Assembly (NCBI RefSeq): GCF_019396325.1
Contig: NZ_JAHKRO010000050.1
Span: 1 to 63,537, forward strand
Source: Nonomuraea ceibae
GTDB taxonomy: Bacteria; Actinomycetota; Actinomycetes; Streptosporangiales; Streptosporangiaceae
Direction of reading: 5' to 3'
Length of the DNA stretch: 63,537 bases
The notes below the pieces were generated by a model. It did no database searches. It was given only the letters and a program-made list of their open reading frames with translations, and was not told where the DNA came from. Below are positions 8,622 to 16,651 of this stretch, piece after piece. Positions within the stretch are counted from its first letter, which is position 1, and each line of letters begins with the position of its first letter. A program made the position numbers and the translations under genes.

Positions 8622-9169
8622 CAGGCCAGTTCGATCGCCATGCGGGCGATGCGGCTCTGGTCCCCGGCCTTGGTGCCGCACTCTGCCGTTCCGCCGGCGT
8701 CGCCGTGCTGCCAGGAGGTGGCGTGTCCTGAGCCGAGGCGCTTCCCGTCGCACTCCACGACGAAGTCGGCGTCCACCAGGTGAGGCGCCACCTGGTGGAC
8801 CACGTACCGTCCCGGGGCGCCGAAGGAGTTCTCACCGTGACGGCCTCGGGACGGGTACGCCTGGCCGATGGGGGCCAACGACCGGCCGACCCGCTTGCCC
8901 AACGACGTGATCGCCTGCTGCGGGTTGTCGAGCTTCACCCCGGTCACCTGCGCGACGCCCGACCGCAGCACCTTCATGGTCGGGACCCACTTCTCGCCTT
9001 TCGCCAGCGTTCTCGCTTCGGAAACCGCTGTGAGGACGTCGCGGCCCTCGATGCCGGACCAGGTGAACGCGCACGACTCCGGGGAAGCGGACTCGGGCGG
9101 CGTGGTGCAGGCGGACGAAAGGACGAGGATGCCGGAACCGGTGAGTGCCGCGGTCGCGATCTTGCGCAT
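8618..9169 (-). CDS. Lipoprotein of unknown function
   Basis: 183 residues from the ATG at 9169. I chose it because it puts the signal peptide and lipobox (LVLSSAC, Cys at about residue 22) at the proper distance; an upstream in-frame ATG would add about 26 residues before it. After the Cys comes a short disordered TTPPESASPES linker and a globular domain with ESCAFTW near its start and a second pair of Cys (VVECDG, ECGTK). The pattern resembles DUF3558-like actinobacterial lipoproteins, but I am not certain. Its stop overlaps the end of the convergent P450 gene. Confidence 0.7.
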   Translation of the reverse strand: MRKIATAALTGSGILVLSSACTTPPESASPESCAFTWSGIEGRDVLTAVSEARTLAKGEKWVPTMKVLRSGVAQVTGVKLDNPQQAITSLGKRVGRSLAPIGQAYPSRGRHGENSFGAPGRYVVHQVAPHLVDADFVVECDGKRLGSGHATSWQHGDAGGTAECGTKAGDQSRIARMAIELAC

Positions 9170-9294
9170 GATCCGTAAGACAGGAAGATCGTCCCGCAGC
9201 TTCCCAGGCTGCTCACGTGTACCCCTGACAGCCACGAGTTCCGTCATGTGTGGCGGTTCCGGACACCGCCGGGTGCCGATGTTCATCCGGCTCG

Positions 9295-9582
9295 TCAAGG
9301 CCGGTTGTCCTTGCCGTCCAGCCAAAGCGTGTCGGACGCGTCGCGGTGGGAGCCCGAGCTGCCGACGTGTTTGGCGTCGATCTTCGGCCCCTTCTTGATG
9401 ACGTGCACCAGCGCCATCGCGTGCCCGCGCCCGAGGTCGTAGTCCTGCTTCAGCCAGTCGACGATCACTCCGGCCTTCACGGACGGGGCGTCGAAGCCGC
9501 GTTCCTTCGCCAGAGCGATGAACTCACGAGGGGTCAGTCCGGTCTTGTCCTCGATGTTGTCGAGGTAGGCCTGGAACGACAT
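9295..9582 (-). CDS. DUF4287-domain protein
   Basis: 95 residues from the ATG at 9582, which has GGAG 7 nt upstream (formed partly by the preceding in-frame codons). The sequence MSFQAYLDNIEDKTGLTPREF followed by AGVIVDWLKQDYDLGRGHAMALVHVI is characteristic of DUF4287, a small helical domain often found beside or fused to SRPBCC/AHSA1-type proteins. Biochemical function is unknown. It is divergent from an HxlR regulator with about 105 bp between them, so the regulator probably controls it. Confidence 0.82.
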   Translation of the reverse strand: MSFQAYLDNIEDKTGLTPREFIALAKERGFDAPSVKAGVIVDWLKQDYDLGRGHAMALVHVIKKGPKIDAKHVGSSGSHRDASDTLWLDGKDNRP

Positions 9583-9687
9583 GCGCTTCTCCATTCTTCA
9601 GCGGGGATGCTTCGCGACCCCGTGGGCTGTAAGCTTGTCTTTTGCAAGTACGCTTTGTCAACTGAAGTATGGGCTAGGATTGCCACC

Positions 9688-10335
9688 ATGGCGCCGAGGG
9701 AGTACGGACAGTTCTGCGGCCTGGCCCGCGCGATGGAGATGGTCGGCGAACGGTGGACCATGCTGGTCATCCGCAACCTGCTCACCGGGTCCCAGCGCTA
9801 CACAGACCTGCGCAATGGCCTGCCGGCCATCCCGACCAACATCCTGTCGGCCCGCCTCAAGCAGCTGGAAGAGGCGGCGCTGGTCACCCGTCGCGCGCTC
9901 CCGTACCCCGATCGCGCCGTCGTCTACGAGCTTACCGACTACGGACGCGACCTCGAACCCGCGTTGATCGCACTGGGCCGCTGGGGCGCGCGGACGCTCA
10001 CCGAGCCCCGCCCCGGCGAGCTCGTCACCGCCGAATCGGTCGCCATGTCGTTCCGTACAGCATTCCGGGCACAGGCGGCCCGGGGGGTCACGGCGGGTTA
10101 CGAGATCCGCCTGGGTGACTTCACGTTCCGCTTGCAGGTCAGCGATGGCGAACTCGAGGTCGGCATCGGCCCGCACCCGGCCCCCGACCTCGTCATCGAG
10201 CGGTTGAGCGGCCACCCCGTCCGCGAACTGATGGGTGGCGGCAAGACCGCGGATGAGCTGCTCCGCGACGGCAGCCTGCGTGCCGAGGGCGATCCCGTGC
10301 TGCTCGGCCGATTCGCCGAGATGTTCCGCTTTTAA
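9688..10335 (+). CDS. HxlR family regulator with SCP-2-like C-terminal domain
   Basis: 215 residues. Residues 1-100 are an HxlR/MarR-like winged helix (FCGLARAMEMVGERWTMLVIRNLLTGSQRYTDL ... NILSARLKQLEEAALV). Residues about 115-215 resemble a small SCP-2 sterol-carrier fold (LGDFTFRLQVSDGELEVGIG ... DLVIERLSGHPVREL), which may bind a hydrophobic effector. This two-domain arrangement is known among actinobacterial HxlR proteins. It is divergent from the DUF4287 gene. The intergenic region contains the small inverted repeat CTTG-N7-CAAG near 9634, a weak operator candidate. Confidence 0.85.
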   Translation: MAPREYGQFCGLARAMEMVGERWTMLVIRNLLTGSQRYTDLRNGLPAIPTNILSARLKQLEEAALVTRRALPYPDRAVVYELTDYGRDLEPALIALGRWGARTLTEPRPGELVTAESVAMSFRTAFRAQAARGVTAGYEIRLGDFTFRLQVSDGELEVGIGPHPAPDLVIERLSGHPVRELMGGGKTADELLRDGSLRAEGDPVLLGRFAEMFRF

Positions 10336-10370
10336 TCAACGAGGCAGCGAAACACCGCCGGAGACGTGAA

Positions 10371-10400
10371 TGCGGGGCCACGCCTGATGCGCGCCCCGCA
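10371..10400. terminator. Hairpin between convergent genes
   Basis: TGCGGGGC (10371-10378) pairs with GCCCCGCA (10393-10400) across a 14-nt loop. It sits between the ends of the HxlR gene and the facing secreted-protein gene, so it can serve both. There is no T tract, as is common in actinomycetes. Confidence 0.5.
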
Positions 10401-10420
10401 AGGTCCTCACGAGCCCGGGA

Positions 10421-10801
10421 TCAGCAGGTGATCCTCCTGCTCCTGTTGGTGAAGCCGCCGGCCTTCTCCGCGTAGACCCAGACGCGCCAGTCGTAGGTGC
10501 CGTCACCGCATCTCGCCGGCAATCCGACCTTCTTGTCGGAGTCCTTGGTCCAGGTGTCCGAGTTCATGGTCTGCCAGCCGTACCACCGCTTGCGCTGCAC
10601 CTTCAGCGTCATCTGCCCGCAGTCGCCGACCCACGTGACCGTGCCCTCGACGTGCGCGCCGTCCTTGTACGGGATGCCCGGGCTGACGCTGCACGCCGCT
10701 GCTGCCTGCGTCGTGGCGGCGCTCGCCGGCTGGGCTCCCGCGAGCAGTCCGGCGGAGACTGTCAGAGCGATGATTCCGACCGATAGCCGCATGATTCTCA
10801 T
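10421..10801 (-). CDS. Small secreted protein of unknown function
   Basis: 126 residues with a clear signal peptide (MRIMRLSVGIIALTVSAGLL, then QPASAATTQA; cleavage near residue 29). The mature domain of about 95 residues holds four Cys (AACSV, GDCGQ, ARCGD, RITC at the very end), suggesting two disulfides, and is Trp/Tyr rich. No family recognised. The start could also be the in-frame ATG three codons later; AAAGGGA lies too close to the first ATG to decide. A 350-bp stretch without a gene follows upstream. Confidence 0.65.
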   Translation of the reverse strand: MRIMRLSVGIIALTVSAGLLAGAQPASAATTQAAAACSVSPGIPYKDGAHVEGTVTWVGDCGQMTLKVQRKRWYGWQTMNSDTWTKDSDKKVGLPARCGDGTYDWRVWVYAEKAGGFTNRSRRITC

Positions 10802-11151
10802 GTCCCTTTCGTTCCTGGGTCGATGTGGAGGGGACGATACGGACGAGCGGTATGTCTGCGGTATGCCGGGGACGCACGCCCGGCATCCTCAGCCGCCCAT
10901 TGAGGTCCGTAGGTGGCCGGCCGTCCAGAAGATCACCCGGGAGCTTCCCGGGTTACGGAGATCGACCGTACAGGCGTGAACTCCGGGGAGGACCCGGACT
11001 TCCGGGCGGCGGTCGAAGCCACCGGCAGAAGACGGACATGCTCCGCGAAAGCTTCTCCCCGATGTGACGTGCGTCATGCCGGCCGGTCGTCCCGGGCGTC
11101 CCGGCTCCTTCGTCTCTGAGGTGTGACAACCGAAGCAGCGAGGAGATCGTC
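10802..11151. other. 350-bp intergenic region
   Basis: No coding frame here has a credible product. It separates the divergent secreted-protein gene and the AhpD-like operon and must hold both promoters. The only structure I see is TGACGTGCGTCA at 11065-11076, an imperfect palindrome about 80 bp before the AhpD-like start. Confidence 0.4.
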
Positions 11152-11625
11152 ATGGAGAGCCGTTTCAACTACGCCGAGAACCCGGTCGGGGCCAAGGCCG
11201 CGAAGTACGTCATCTCGGCGGGCAAGGTCGTCACGGACTCGTCCCTGCCGCCGCTCACGAAGGAGCTGGTGGCACTCCGCATCAGCCAGATCAACGGCTG
11301 CGCGCCCTGCGTCGAGATCCACACCAAGGACGCCGAGCACGCGGGAGAGACCTCGCTGCGGATCAACCTGGTCCCGGTCTGGCGGGAGGCGCCGGTCTAC
11401 ACGGACGCCGAGCGGGCCGCCCTGGCACTCGCGGAAGAGGGCACCCGCGTCGCCGACGCCGCCGGAGGCGTCAGCGACGAGACGTGGGCGGCGGCGTCCA
11501 GGCACTACGACGAGGACCAGCTCGCCGCCCTGGTGGCGCACATCGCCGTGATGAACGCCTTCAACCGCATGAACATCATCACCGCGCAGCCCGCCCCCGG
11601 CACCTACCGGCCCGGCCAGTGGTAG
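11152..11625 (+). CDS. AhpD-like carboxymuconolactone decarboxylase family protein
   Basis: 157 residues. The N-terminal half carries the AhpD signature: KELVALRISQINGCAPCVEIH, i.e. a redox CxxC plus the His four residues on, which in AhpD proteins reduces peroxides or partner proteins. The C-terminal part (LVAHIAVMNAFNRMN) is the usual closing helix. Likely a cytosolic peroxidase-type protein acting as an oligomer. A second, Cys-less member of the same family follows 37 bp downstream in the same direction, so both are probably made together. Confidence 0.85.
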   Translation: MESRFNYAENPVGAKAAKYVISAGKVVTDSSLPPLTKELVALRISQINGCAPCVEIHTKDAEHAGETSLRINLVPVWREAPVYTDAERAALALAEEGTRVADAAGGVSDETWAAASRHYDEDQLAALVAHIAVMNAFNRMNIITAQPAPGTYRPGQW

Positions 11626-11662
11626 ATCCGGAAACCCCCATAGCCGAGAGGACGACCTCGTC

Positions 11663-12172
11663 ATGACCGAACACGCCACGACCGCGCCGAGCGGTCCCGA
11701 ATCGCGTCTCTCCGATCCGAGCACGTTCGTGCCCGAGCTGGGGGCGATCGCCGGAGGAATGACCAAAGCCGCCGAGAACGGCTCGGTCCCGCGGACCACG
11801 ATCCTGCTGGCCCAGCTCCGGATCGGCCAGCTCATCGGCAGCACGTACCACACGGTCGTGCAGTCGGGCCATCTGCGCGAGGACGGGGAGCCGGAGGAGC
11901 GCATCACCGCCGTGGCGAGCTGGCGGGACGCGCCCCACTACTTCACCGGCGCGGAGCTGGTCGCGCTGGAGCTGGTGGACGCCATTCTCACCCCGAACCC
12001 GTCCGGCGAGCGCGTCCCGGACGAACTGTTCGCCAGGGCGTCCGCCCACTACGACGAGAAGGCGCTCGTGACGCTGTGCATGGCGATCGGCAGGAGCTGC
12101 TTCTTCGCCCCCATCACCCTCGTCGGCAAGCCCTCCCCGGGCCGGGCGCCGGGCGAGAACTGGAGGAAGTGA
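11663..12172 (+). CDS. AhpD-like family protein lacking the CxxC motif
   Basis: 169 residues with the same fold and repeat pattern as its upstream neighbour (ILLAQLRIGQLIGSTYHTVV aligns with its RISQINGCAPCVEIH region; HYDEKALVTLCMAIGRSCFF aligns with HYDEDQLAALVAHIAVMNAF). Both cysteines of CxxC are replaced (Ser/Thr-Tyr), while the following His is kept. It therefore cannot do thiol peroxidase chemistry at this site. It may pair with the active neighbour, or have the decarboxylase-like or a purely structural role. RBS GAGAGGAC precedes the ATG. Confidence 0.75.
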   Translation: MTEHATTAPSGPESRLSDPSTFVPELGAIAGGMTKAAENGSVPRTTILLAQLRIGQLIGSTYHTVVQSGHLREDGEPEERITAVASWRDAPHYFTGAELVALELVDAILTPNPSGERVPDELFARASAHYDEKALVTLCMAIGRSCFFAPITLVGKPSPGRAPGENWRK

Positions 12173-12198
12173 CCGGAGCGAGGCCCGGCGCGCCGAGC

Positions 12199-12525
12199 TC
12201 AGCGACGGGCCAGGCTGACGCACACCTCGTCCACCAGGCCGAGGGCGAGGGCCTGCTGCGTCACGTTCGCTCTGGCGATCGTGACGTTCCGGTCGCCGGC
12301 GATGTCGAACAGGCGGCGGCCGGCGATGGGCGCGCCGGTGTTCTCGGTCAGGTCCCGCCATGCCTTCGCACCCGCCTCGTCGACCTTGACCGAGATGTCC
12401 TCGTTCGGGTTCGGCACGACCACGTCCCCAGCCTCGTACCAGTCGAACAGCTCGCCGACCTGGTCATCCGGCTGCGCGATGTATCCGTCCAGCGACATCG
12501 TCATGTGGCTGAAGACCTTGCCCAT
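12199..12525 (-). pseudogene. Broken RibD/DHFR-like reductase (internal deletion and lost C-terminus)
   Basis: The ATG at 12525 has GAGGAGG in place and the first 75 or so residues match the dihydrofolate-reductase-like family (MGKVFSHMTMSLDGYIA ... GAPIAGRRLFDIA). The protein then jumps straight to GDRNVTIARANVTQQALALGLVDEV, the segment that in full-length relatives lies about 45 residues later, and stops after about 108 residues where relatives have about 190. Compare the intact homologue at 13559-14140, whose order is VGRHVFDLTDGW, a 45-residue central part, GDRVIEVAAGDVGGQVLAAGLADEV, then a further 45 residues. The missing parts include the strands that complete the NADPH-binding fold. 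Confidence 0.7.
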
Positions 12526-12652
12526 GAGGGTCCTCCTCTGGTTACCGCTCGGCCCGGTGGTTCCGGCCCGTCCTCCAAGGGTCATGGGGTGGACCGTTCT
12601 CGGCGGCGGAACTCATCGCGCCCGGTCGGACGGCGTCGGCGATACTGTGGGC

Positions 12653-13492
12653 GTGGAGTACGTGTCCAGAGTGCCGCGTCCGCCGCTGGACAGGCTGATC
12701 GACGACCTCTACTACCTGGAGGGCGCGTCGCCGTACGCCCGGCTGACGCTGCCGCCGATGCCGGCGGCGCTGCTCATCGTCAACCTCGGGGCGCCGTTCC
12801 GCATCCGCGCCGGCGCCGACCTCAAGACGGCCGAGTACGCCGACGGCTGCGTGGTCACCATGCCCACCCGCGCGCTGGAGTTCGGCTACCCGCCGCGGAC
12901 CCGGTCCGTCGGCGTGCACTTCAAGCCGTGGGGGCTGGCGCCGTTCCTGCCGATGCCCGCGGCCGAGCTGTGCGACCGGCCGGTGACGGTGGAGCAGATC
13001 TGGGGCCGGCCCGCCGTCGCCGAGCTGCGGGACCGGCTGGCCACGGCGGACGGCCCGGACGAGATGCTGACGCTGCTCGAACAGGAGCTGACGCGACGGC
13101 TGCGCGAGACCACCGGCCTGGGGCTGGTCCGCCATGCGAGCGGCGTCATCGCGGCGGCCGGCGGGGCGGTGGCGATCGGCGACCTGAGCGCGGCGGCCGG
13201 TGTCAGCAGCACGCATCTGGCGCAGCGGTTCAAGGAGGTCATCGGCGTCACGCCGAAGCGGCTGGCCCGCACCCACCGCTTCACCGCCACCGTGTTCGCG
13301 ATCGACCCCGCCGGACCGATCGACTGGGGCGAGCTCGCCGGTGGCGCAGGCTACTTCGACCAGGCCCACTTCGGCCACGAGTTCCGGGCGTTCACCGGGC
13401 TCACGCCGACCCGGTACGTCGAGGTCCGGCGGCGGTTCCTGCGCGAGCATCCCGGCCATGCGCTGGACGGCTGGCCGCTGCCGGCCGATTGA
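12653..13492 (+). CDS. AraC family transcriptional regulator
   Basis: About 279 residues, starting at one of three closely spaced GTG codons (12647, 12653, 12662); the frame is open further upstream but overlaps the broken reductase's leader. The N-terminal 150 residues are a cupin-like sensor domain (PARLTLPPMPAALLIVNLGAPFRI ... RSVGVHFKPWGLAPFL). The last 100 hold the double helix-turn-helix of AraC proteins (AIGDLSAAAGVSSTHLAQRFKEVIGVTPKRLAR and AGYFDQAHFGHEFRAFTGLTPTRY). It lies between two RibD/DHFR-like genes and is likely to control the intact one, 66 bp downstream in the same direction. Confidence 0.88.
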   Translation: MEYVSRVPRPPLDRLIDDLYYLEGASPYARLTLPPMPAALLIVNLGAPFRIRAGADLKTAEYADGCVVTMPTRALEFGYPPRTRSVGVHFKPWGLAPFLPMPAAELCDRPVTVEQIWGRPAVAELRDRLATADGPDEMLTLLEQELTRRLRETTGLGLVRHASGVIAAAGGAVAIGDLSAAAGVSSTHLAQRFKEVIGVTPKRLARTHRFTATVFAIDPAGPIDWGELAGGAGYFDQAHFGHEFRAFTGLTPTRYVEVRRRFLREHPGHALDGWPLPAD

Positions 13493-13558
13493 TTTCTTAC
13501 AAGAGCGGCAGCTCACGGCACGCTAACTTGAGGGCACCCAAAATGGAGGAGGGGCCCC

Positions 13559-14140
13559 GTGGGCAAGGTGGTCATGTACAGCTCGGTGTCGGCGGACGGC
13601 TTCATCGCGGACGAGAACGACCTGCCCGGACCGCTGTTCGACTGGTTGACCGGCGGTGACGTCCCGTTGGACGAGAGCGGCGAGCTGAAGGTGTCGCAGA
13701 CGTCCTATGACTACACCAAGGCGTACTGGGACCGGATCGGGGTCACGATCGTCGGCCGCCACGTCTTCGACCTGACGGACGGCTGGGACGGAAAGCCGCC
13801 CAGCGGCATCGACCACGTGGTCGTCGTGACGCACCGGCCGCAGCCCGAGGGCTGGGACCCGGCGGCGCCGTTTCACTTCGTCGACGGCGTCGAGGCGGCC
13901 ATGGCCAAGGCGCAGGAGCTCGCGGGCGACCGCGTGATCGAGGTCGCCGCCGGCGACGTCGGTGGCCAGGTGCTCGCCGCGGGGCTGGCCGACGAGGTGC
14001 GCATGGACGTCGTGCCGGTGGTGTTCGGGTCCGGCAAGCGCTACTTCGGGTCGGTCCACGCGCAGCACCTGCTGGAGGATCCCGACGTGGTGATCCAGGG
14101 CAACCGGGTGCTTCACCTGCGCTACCGGGTGCGCCGCTGA
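13559..14140 (+). CDS. RibD C-terminal/dihydrofolate reductase-like protein
   Basis: 193 residues from a GTG with the strong ribosome site GGAGGAGG. It has the DHFR-like NADPH-binding fold used by RibD C-terminal-domain proteins: MYSSVSADGFIADEND, VGRHVFDL, VVVTHRPQPEGW and the conserved LAAGLADEVRMDVVPVVFGSGKRYFG block. Members reduce unknown small molecules; this is not the housekeeping FolA. Transcribed with or just after the AraC regulator. It is the intact member against which the broken copy at 12.2-12.5 kb can be read. Confidence 0.88.
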   Translation: MGKVVMYSSVSADGFIADENDLPGPLFDWLTGGDVPLDESGELKVSQTSYDYTKAYWDRIGVTIVGRHVFDLTDGWDGKPPSGIDHVVVVTHRPQPEGWDPAAPFHFVDGVEAAMAKAQELAGDRVIEVAAGDVGGQVLAAGLADEVRMDVVPVVFGSGKRYFGSVHAQHLLEDPDVVIQGNRVLHLRYRVRR

Positions 14141-14166
14141 TCCATCTGATTCACCTGTAGACGGGA

Positions 14167-14198
14167 GTGCGTGGCGCCTGGGGGGCGGTGCCACGCAC
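14167..14198. terminator. Strong hairpin terminator
   Basis: GTGCGTGGCGCC (14167-14178) pairs with GGTGCCACGCAC (14187-14198) at 11 of 12 positions with an 8-nt loop, followed shortly by a CCTTTTG tract. It lies just after the reductase stop and before the end of the convergent HxlR gene. Confidence 0.75.
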
Positions 14199-14291
14199 CT
14201 GAATGTGCCTTTTGTAGACCCTCTCTTACTCACTCATGATGGTGTTACGCACTACGAGTGAGGTGAGGGAAATGGCCCCCTTGATGCCACA

Positions 14292-14711
14292 TCAGGCGTC
14301 GCGGACCCGGCCGGATCTGCCCCGGCCGACTCCGATGAGCTCGCTGGCGGCCCGGTTGCGGGCGATCTCGCCGTGATGGGTGGCGGCCCAGCCGGCCATC
14401 GCCGTCACCGCGTCGATCAGCGACCGGCCCAGCTTCGTCAGCTCGTACTCCACTCGCGGCGGGACCTCGGCGTATGCGGTCCGGGTGATCAGGCCGTCGC
14501 GCTCGAGATGCTTGAGCGTCTGGGTCAGCATCCGCTGGGAGATTCCCGGGATGCTCGCCTGCAGGTCGGAATAGCGCAGCGGGCCGGCGTTCAGGGTGCT
14601 GATGGTCAGCACCGTCCACTTGTCGCCGATGCGGTCGAGCACCTCACGGATGAAGGCGCTGTCCTCCGGCCACGCCTGGCACGGACCAGCGATCTGTCGC
14701 GCTGACGCCAT
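14292..14711 (-). CDS. HxlR family transcriptional regulator
   Basis: 139 residues, a single HxlR winged-helix domain: FIREVLDRIGDKWTVLTISTLNAGPLRYSDLQASIPGISQRMLTQTLKHLERDGLI followed by the wing residues VEYELTKLGRSL. It is divergent from a flavin monooxygenase gene with about 118 bp between them. That gap contains the direct-repeat-like GTAAC motifs (CTGTAACCG and TTGTAACAC, 20 bp apart near 14731-14758), a plausible binding site. The pair is a typical substrate- or stress-inducible unit. Confidence 0.9.
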   Translation of the reverse strand: MASARQIAGPCQAWPEDSAFIREVLDRIGDKWTVLTISTLNAGPLRYSDLQASIPGISQRMLTQTLKHLERDGLITRTAYAEVPPRVEYELTKLGRSLIDAVTAMAGWAATHHGEIARNRAASELIGVGRGRSGRVRDA

Positions 14712-14828
14712 CTCGATTTCCTCTCATCCGGCTGTAACCGCACTACCAGTTTGTAACACGTGCGGGGCGGTCACCTCGATCCACGACCACGCCCGCGCCA
14801 CACCTCAACGCAACGGAGAGTGATCACT

Positions 14829-16226
14829 GTGAACGCACACGACACCGTCGTGGTCGGCGCGGGCCCGGTCGGGCTGTGGACGGCTGCGGAGCTGGCCCTG
14901 GGCGGCGGGCGACCGCTGGTCCTGGAACGGGCCGAGCAGCGCAGCCCGCACTCCAAGGCGCTGGCCATCCACCCGCGCACGATCGAGGTGCTGGCGATGC
15001 GCGGGCAGGAACAGGCCTTCCTCGACGGCGGGCTGCCCGTGCCGGACGGGCACTTCGGCATGCTGCCCGCCCGCCTGGACTTCCGGGAGCTGGCCACGCC
15101 GTTCCCGTTCATGCTCGCGCACCCGCAGCTGCGCACCGAGGAACTGCTCGAACAGCACGCCCTGGCCCTCGGGGTGGTGATCCGGCGCGGGCACCGGGTG
15201 ACCGGGCTGAGCCAGGACGAACAGAGCGTGACGCTGCGGGTCAGCGGGCCCGACGGCGCGTACGAGATCACCGCGGACCACGTGGTCGGGGCGGACGGCG
15301 CGGGCAGCACCGTACGCCAGGCGGCGGGCATCGGCTTCCCCGGCACCGACTCGACCATCTTCGGCTTCCTCGGCGACGTCGAGCTGGCCGACCCGCCGGA
15401 ACGGCCGGGCACCTGGCACAACGCGCACGGCGCGCTGATCGTGGCCCCGATCCCCGGCGGGCGCTACCGCGTCACCGGGTACGCCCCCTCAACCCTCACC
15501 CCGACCCTGGAGTCCCTGCGGGAGACGACGCAACGGATCGCGGGCACGGACTTCGGCATGCACTCCCCCGTGTGGCTGTCCCGCTTCGGCAACGCCACCC
15601 GGCTCGCGGCACAGTACCGGAAGGGCCGGGTGTTCCTGGCGGGCGACGCCGCGCACATGCACTTCCCGGCGGGCGGTGTCGGGCTGAACGTGGGCCTGCA
15701 GGACGCAATGAACCTGGGGTGGAAGCTGGCCGCGGTCCAGCGGGGCCGGGCGGAGGCGTCCCTGCTGGACACCTACCACCAGGAACGCCACCCCGTCGGC
15801 GAGTCCCTGGTCGAACACACCAAGGCCCAGACCGCCCTGATCACCGCCACCACCGAGGAGGGCCTGTCCCTGCGCCGGTTCATGGCGGACCTGCTGCGCG
15901 CCCATCCCGACGTGGCGGCCGAGCTGGCCGACACGCTGACGGCGCTGGCCGTACGCTATCCGGGAGCCCATCCCCTGGCAGGCCGGCGCCTCCCGGCCAC
16001 CCGCGAGCAGCTGCGCCTGCTGCGCGAGGGCCGCCCGGTGCTGCTGGCCCAGGAGGCCACCCCGGCGCTGAAGGACCTCGCCGTGAGCGCGGACCTCCAG
16101 CTGTACGAGACCGAGCTGCCCTGGCCCACGGACGCCATGCTCATGCGCCCCGACGGGCACGTGTGGGCCGCCGGAGACACTGCCGGGCAGCTGGCGGACG
16201 CCATGGCAGAACTCCCTCTGACCTGA
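14829..16226 (+). CDS. FAD-dependent aromatic monooxygenase
   Basis: 465 residues from the GTG at 14829. It has the three class A flavoprotein hydroxylase motifs: GxGxxG at the N-terminus (VVVGAGPVGLWTAAEL), the DG motif (HVVGADGAGSTVRQAAG) and the GD motif with FAD/substrate contacts (VFLAGDAAHMHFPAGGVGLNVGLQDAMNLGWKLA). Closest in layout to polyketide hydroxylases and rifampicin monooxygenase; the C-terminal thioredoxin-like domain is present (RLLREGRPVLLAQE ... LLMRPDGHVWAAGD-type ending). It probably hydroxylates an aromatic compound using NAD(P)H and O2. Regulated by the divergent HxlR protein. Confidence 0.92.
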   Translation: MNAHDTVVVGAGPVGLWTAAELALGGGRPLVLERAEQRSPHSKALAIHPRTIEVLAMRGQEQAFLDGGLPVPDGHFGMLPARLDFRELATPFPFMLAHPQLRTEELLEQHALALGVVIRRGHRVTGLSQDEQSVTLRVSGPDGAYEITADHVVGADGAGSTVRQAAGIGFPGTDSTIFGFLGDVELADPPERPGTWHNAHGALIVAPIPGGRYRVTGYAPSTLTPTLESLRETTQRIAGTDFGMHSPVWLSRFGNATRLAAQYRKGRVFLAGDAAHMHFPAGGVGLNVGLQDAMNLGWKLAAVQRGRAEASLLDTYHQERHPVGESLVEHTKAQTALITATTEEGLSLRRFMADLLRAHPDVAAELADTLTALAVRYPGAHPLAGRRLPATREQLRLLREGRPVLLAQEATPALKDLAVSADLQLYETELPWPTDAMLMRPDGHVWAAGDTAGQLADAMAELPLT

Positions 16227-16353
16227 CGGGGAGCGGCATGGACGTACGCGGGCGTCACGTCACACACCCCGAAGCCGGGATGCCGGGCAGCTCCCGCGGC
16301 CAGGCGTCCTGGATGTCGTCGGCGCCGTCGCGCGGCGGCTCGGCGGCCACGCT

Positions 16354-16478
16354 CGGCTCCGCCGTTCACCTGGACGACCTGGGCCGTGACGTGGCCCGCG
16401 CCGGGTGAGGCGAGCCGGTGCACGGTCTCGGCGACGTCCCGCGGCGTGCCGGCCCGGCCGGTGCCGGTCTGCGCGCCT
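16354..16478 (-). pseudogene. Remnant of a short-chain dehydrogenase C-terminus
   Basis: In one minus-strand frame about 38 codons read GTPRDVAETVHRLASP then GHVTAQVVQVNGG, the usual end of FabG-like SDR proteins (PxDVAxxVxxLxSP...TGQxxxVNGG). There is no Rossmann motif or YxxxK upstream and no stop where the family ends, so only a fragment survives. It occupies part of the 425-bp gap between the monooxygenase and the reductase at 16652. The rest of that gap has no other coding signal. Confidence 0.45.
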
Positions 16479-16496
16479 CGCCCGGCCTAGGTTCAG

Positions 16497-16515
16497 CGCG
16501 CAAGATTCTTGCGCG
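16497..16515. promoter_or_regulatory. 19-bp perfect palindrome
   Basis: CGCGCAAGATTCTTGCGCG has two perfect 9-bp arms around a single T. It lies next to the SDR fragment and 137 bp before the P5CR-like gene. The form suits a TetR/MarR-type operator; it may be left over from the lost SDR's promoter or may serve the downstream gene. Confidence 0.55.
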
Positions 16516-16651
16516 TGGGGACGATAATTCTCCATCGGTTCGATCGGGGGTTCGACTAGCGTCGGCCGGGTCCGGATGCCTCCGACGAACAGGAGCAGCG
16601 TCATGCCGGTATCAGCGTCCGCCGCTGACCCGTACGGAAGAAGGAGGCACG

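Noticed and set aside
14229..14262. Inverted repeat CTCACTC/GAGTGAG with a 20-nt loop
   Set aside because: Lies between the 3' ends of convergent genes and is weaker than the hairpin at 14167-14198; not convincing as an operator.
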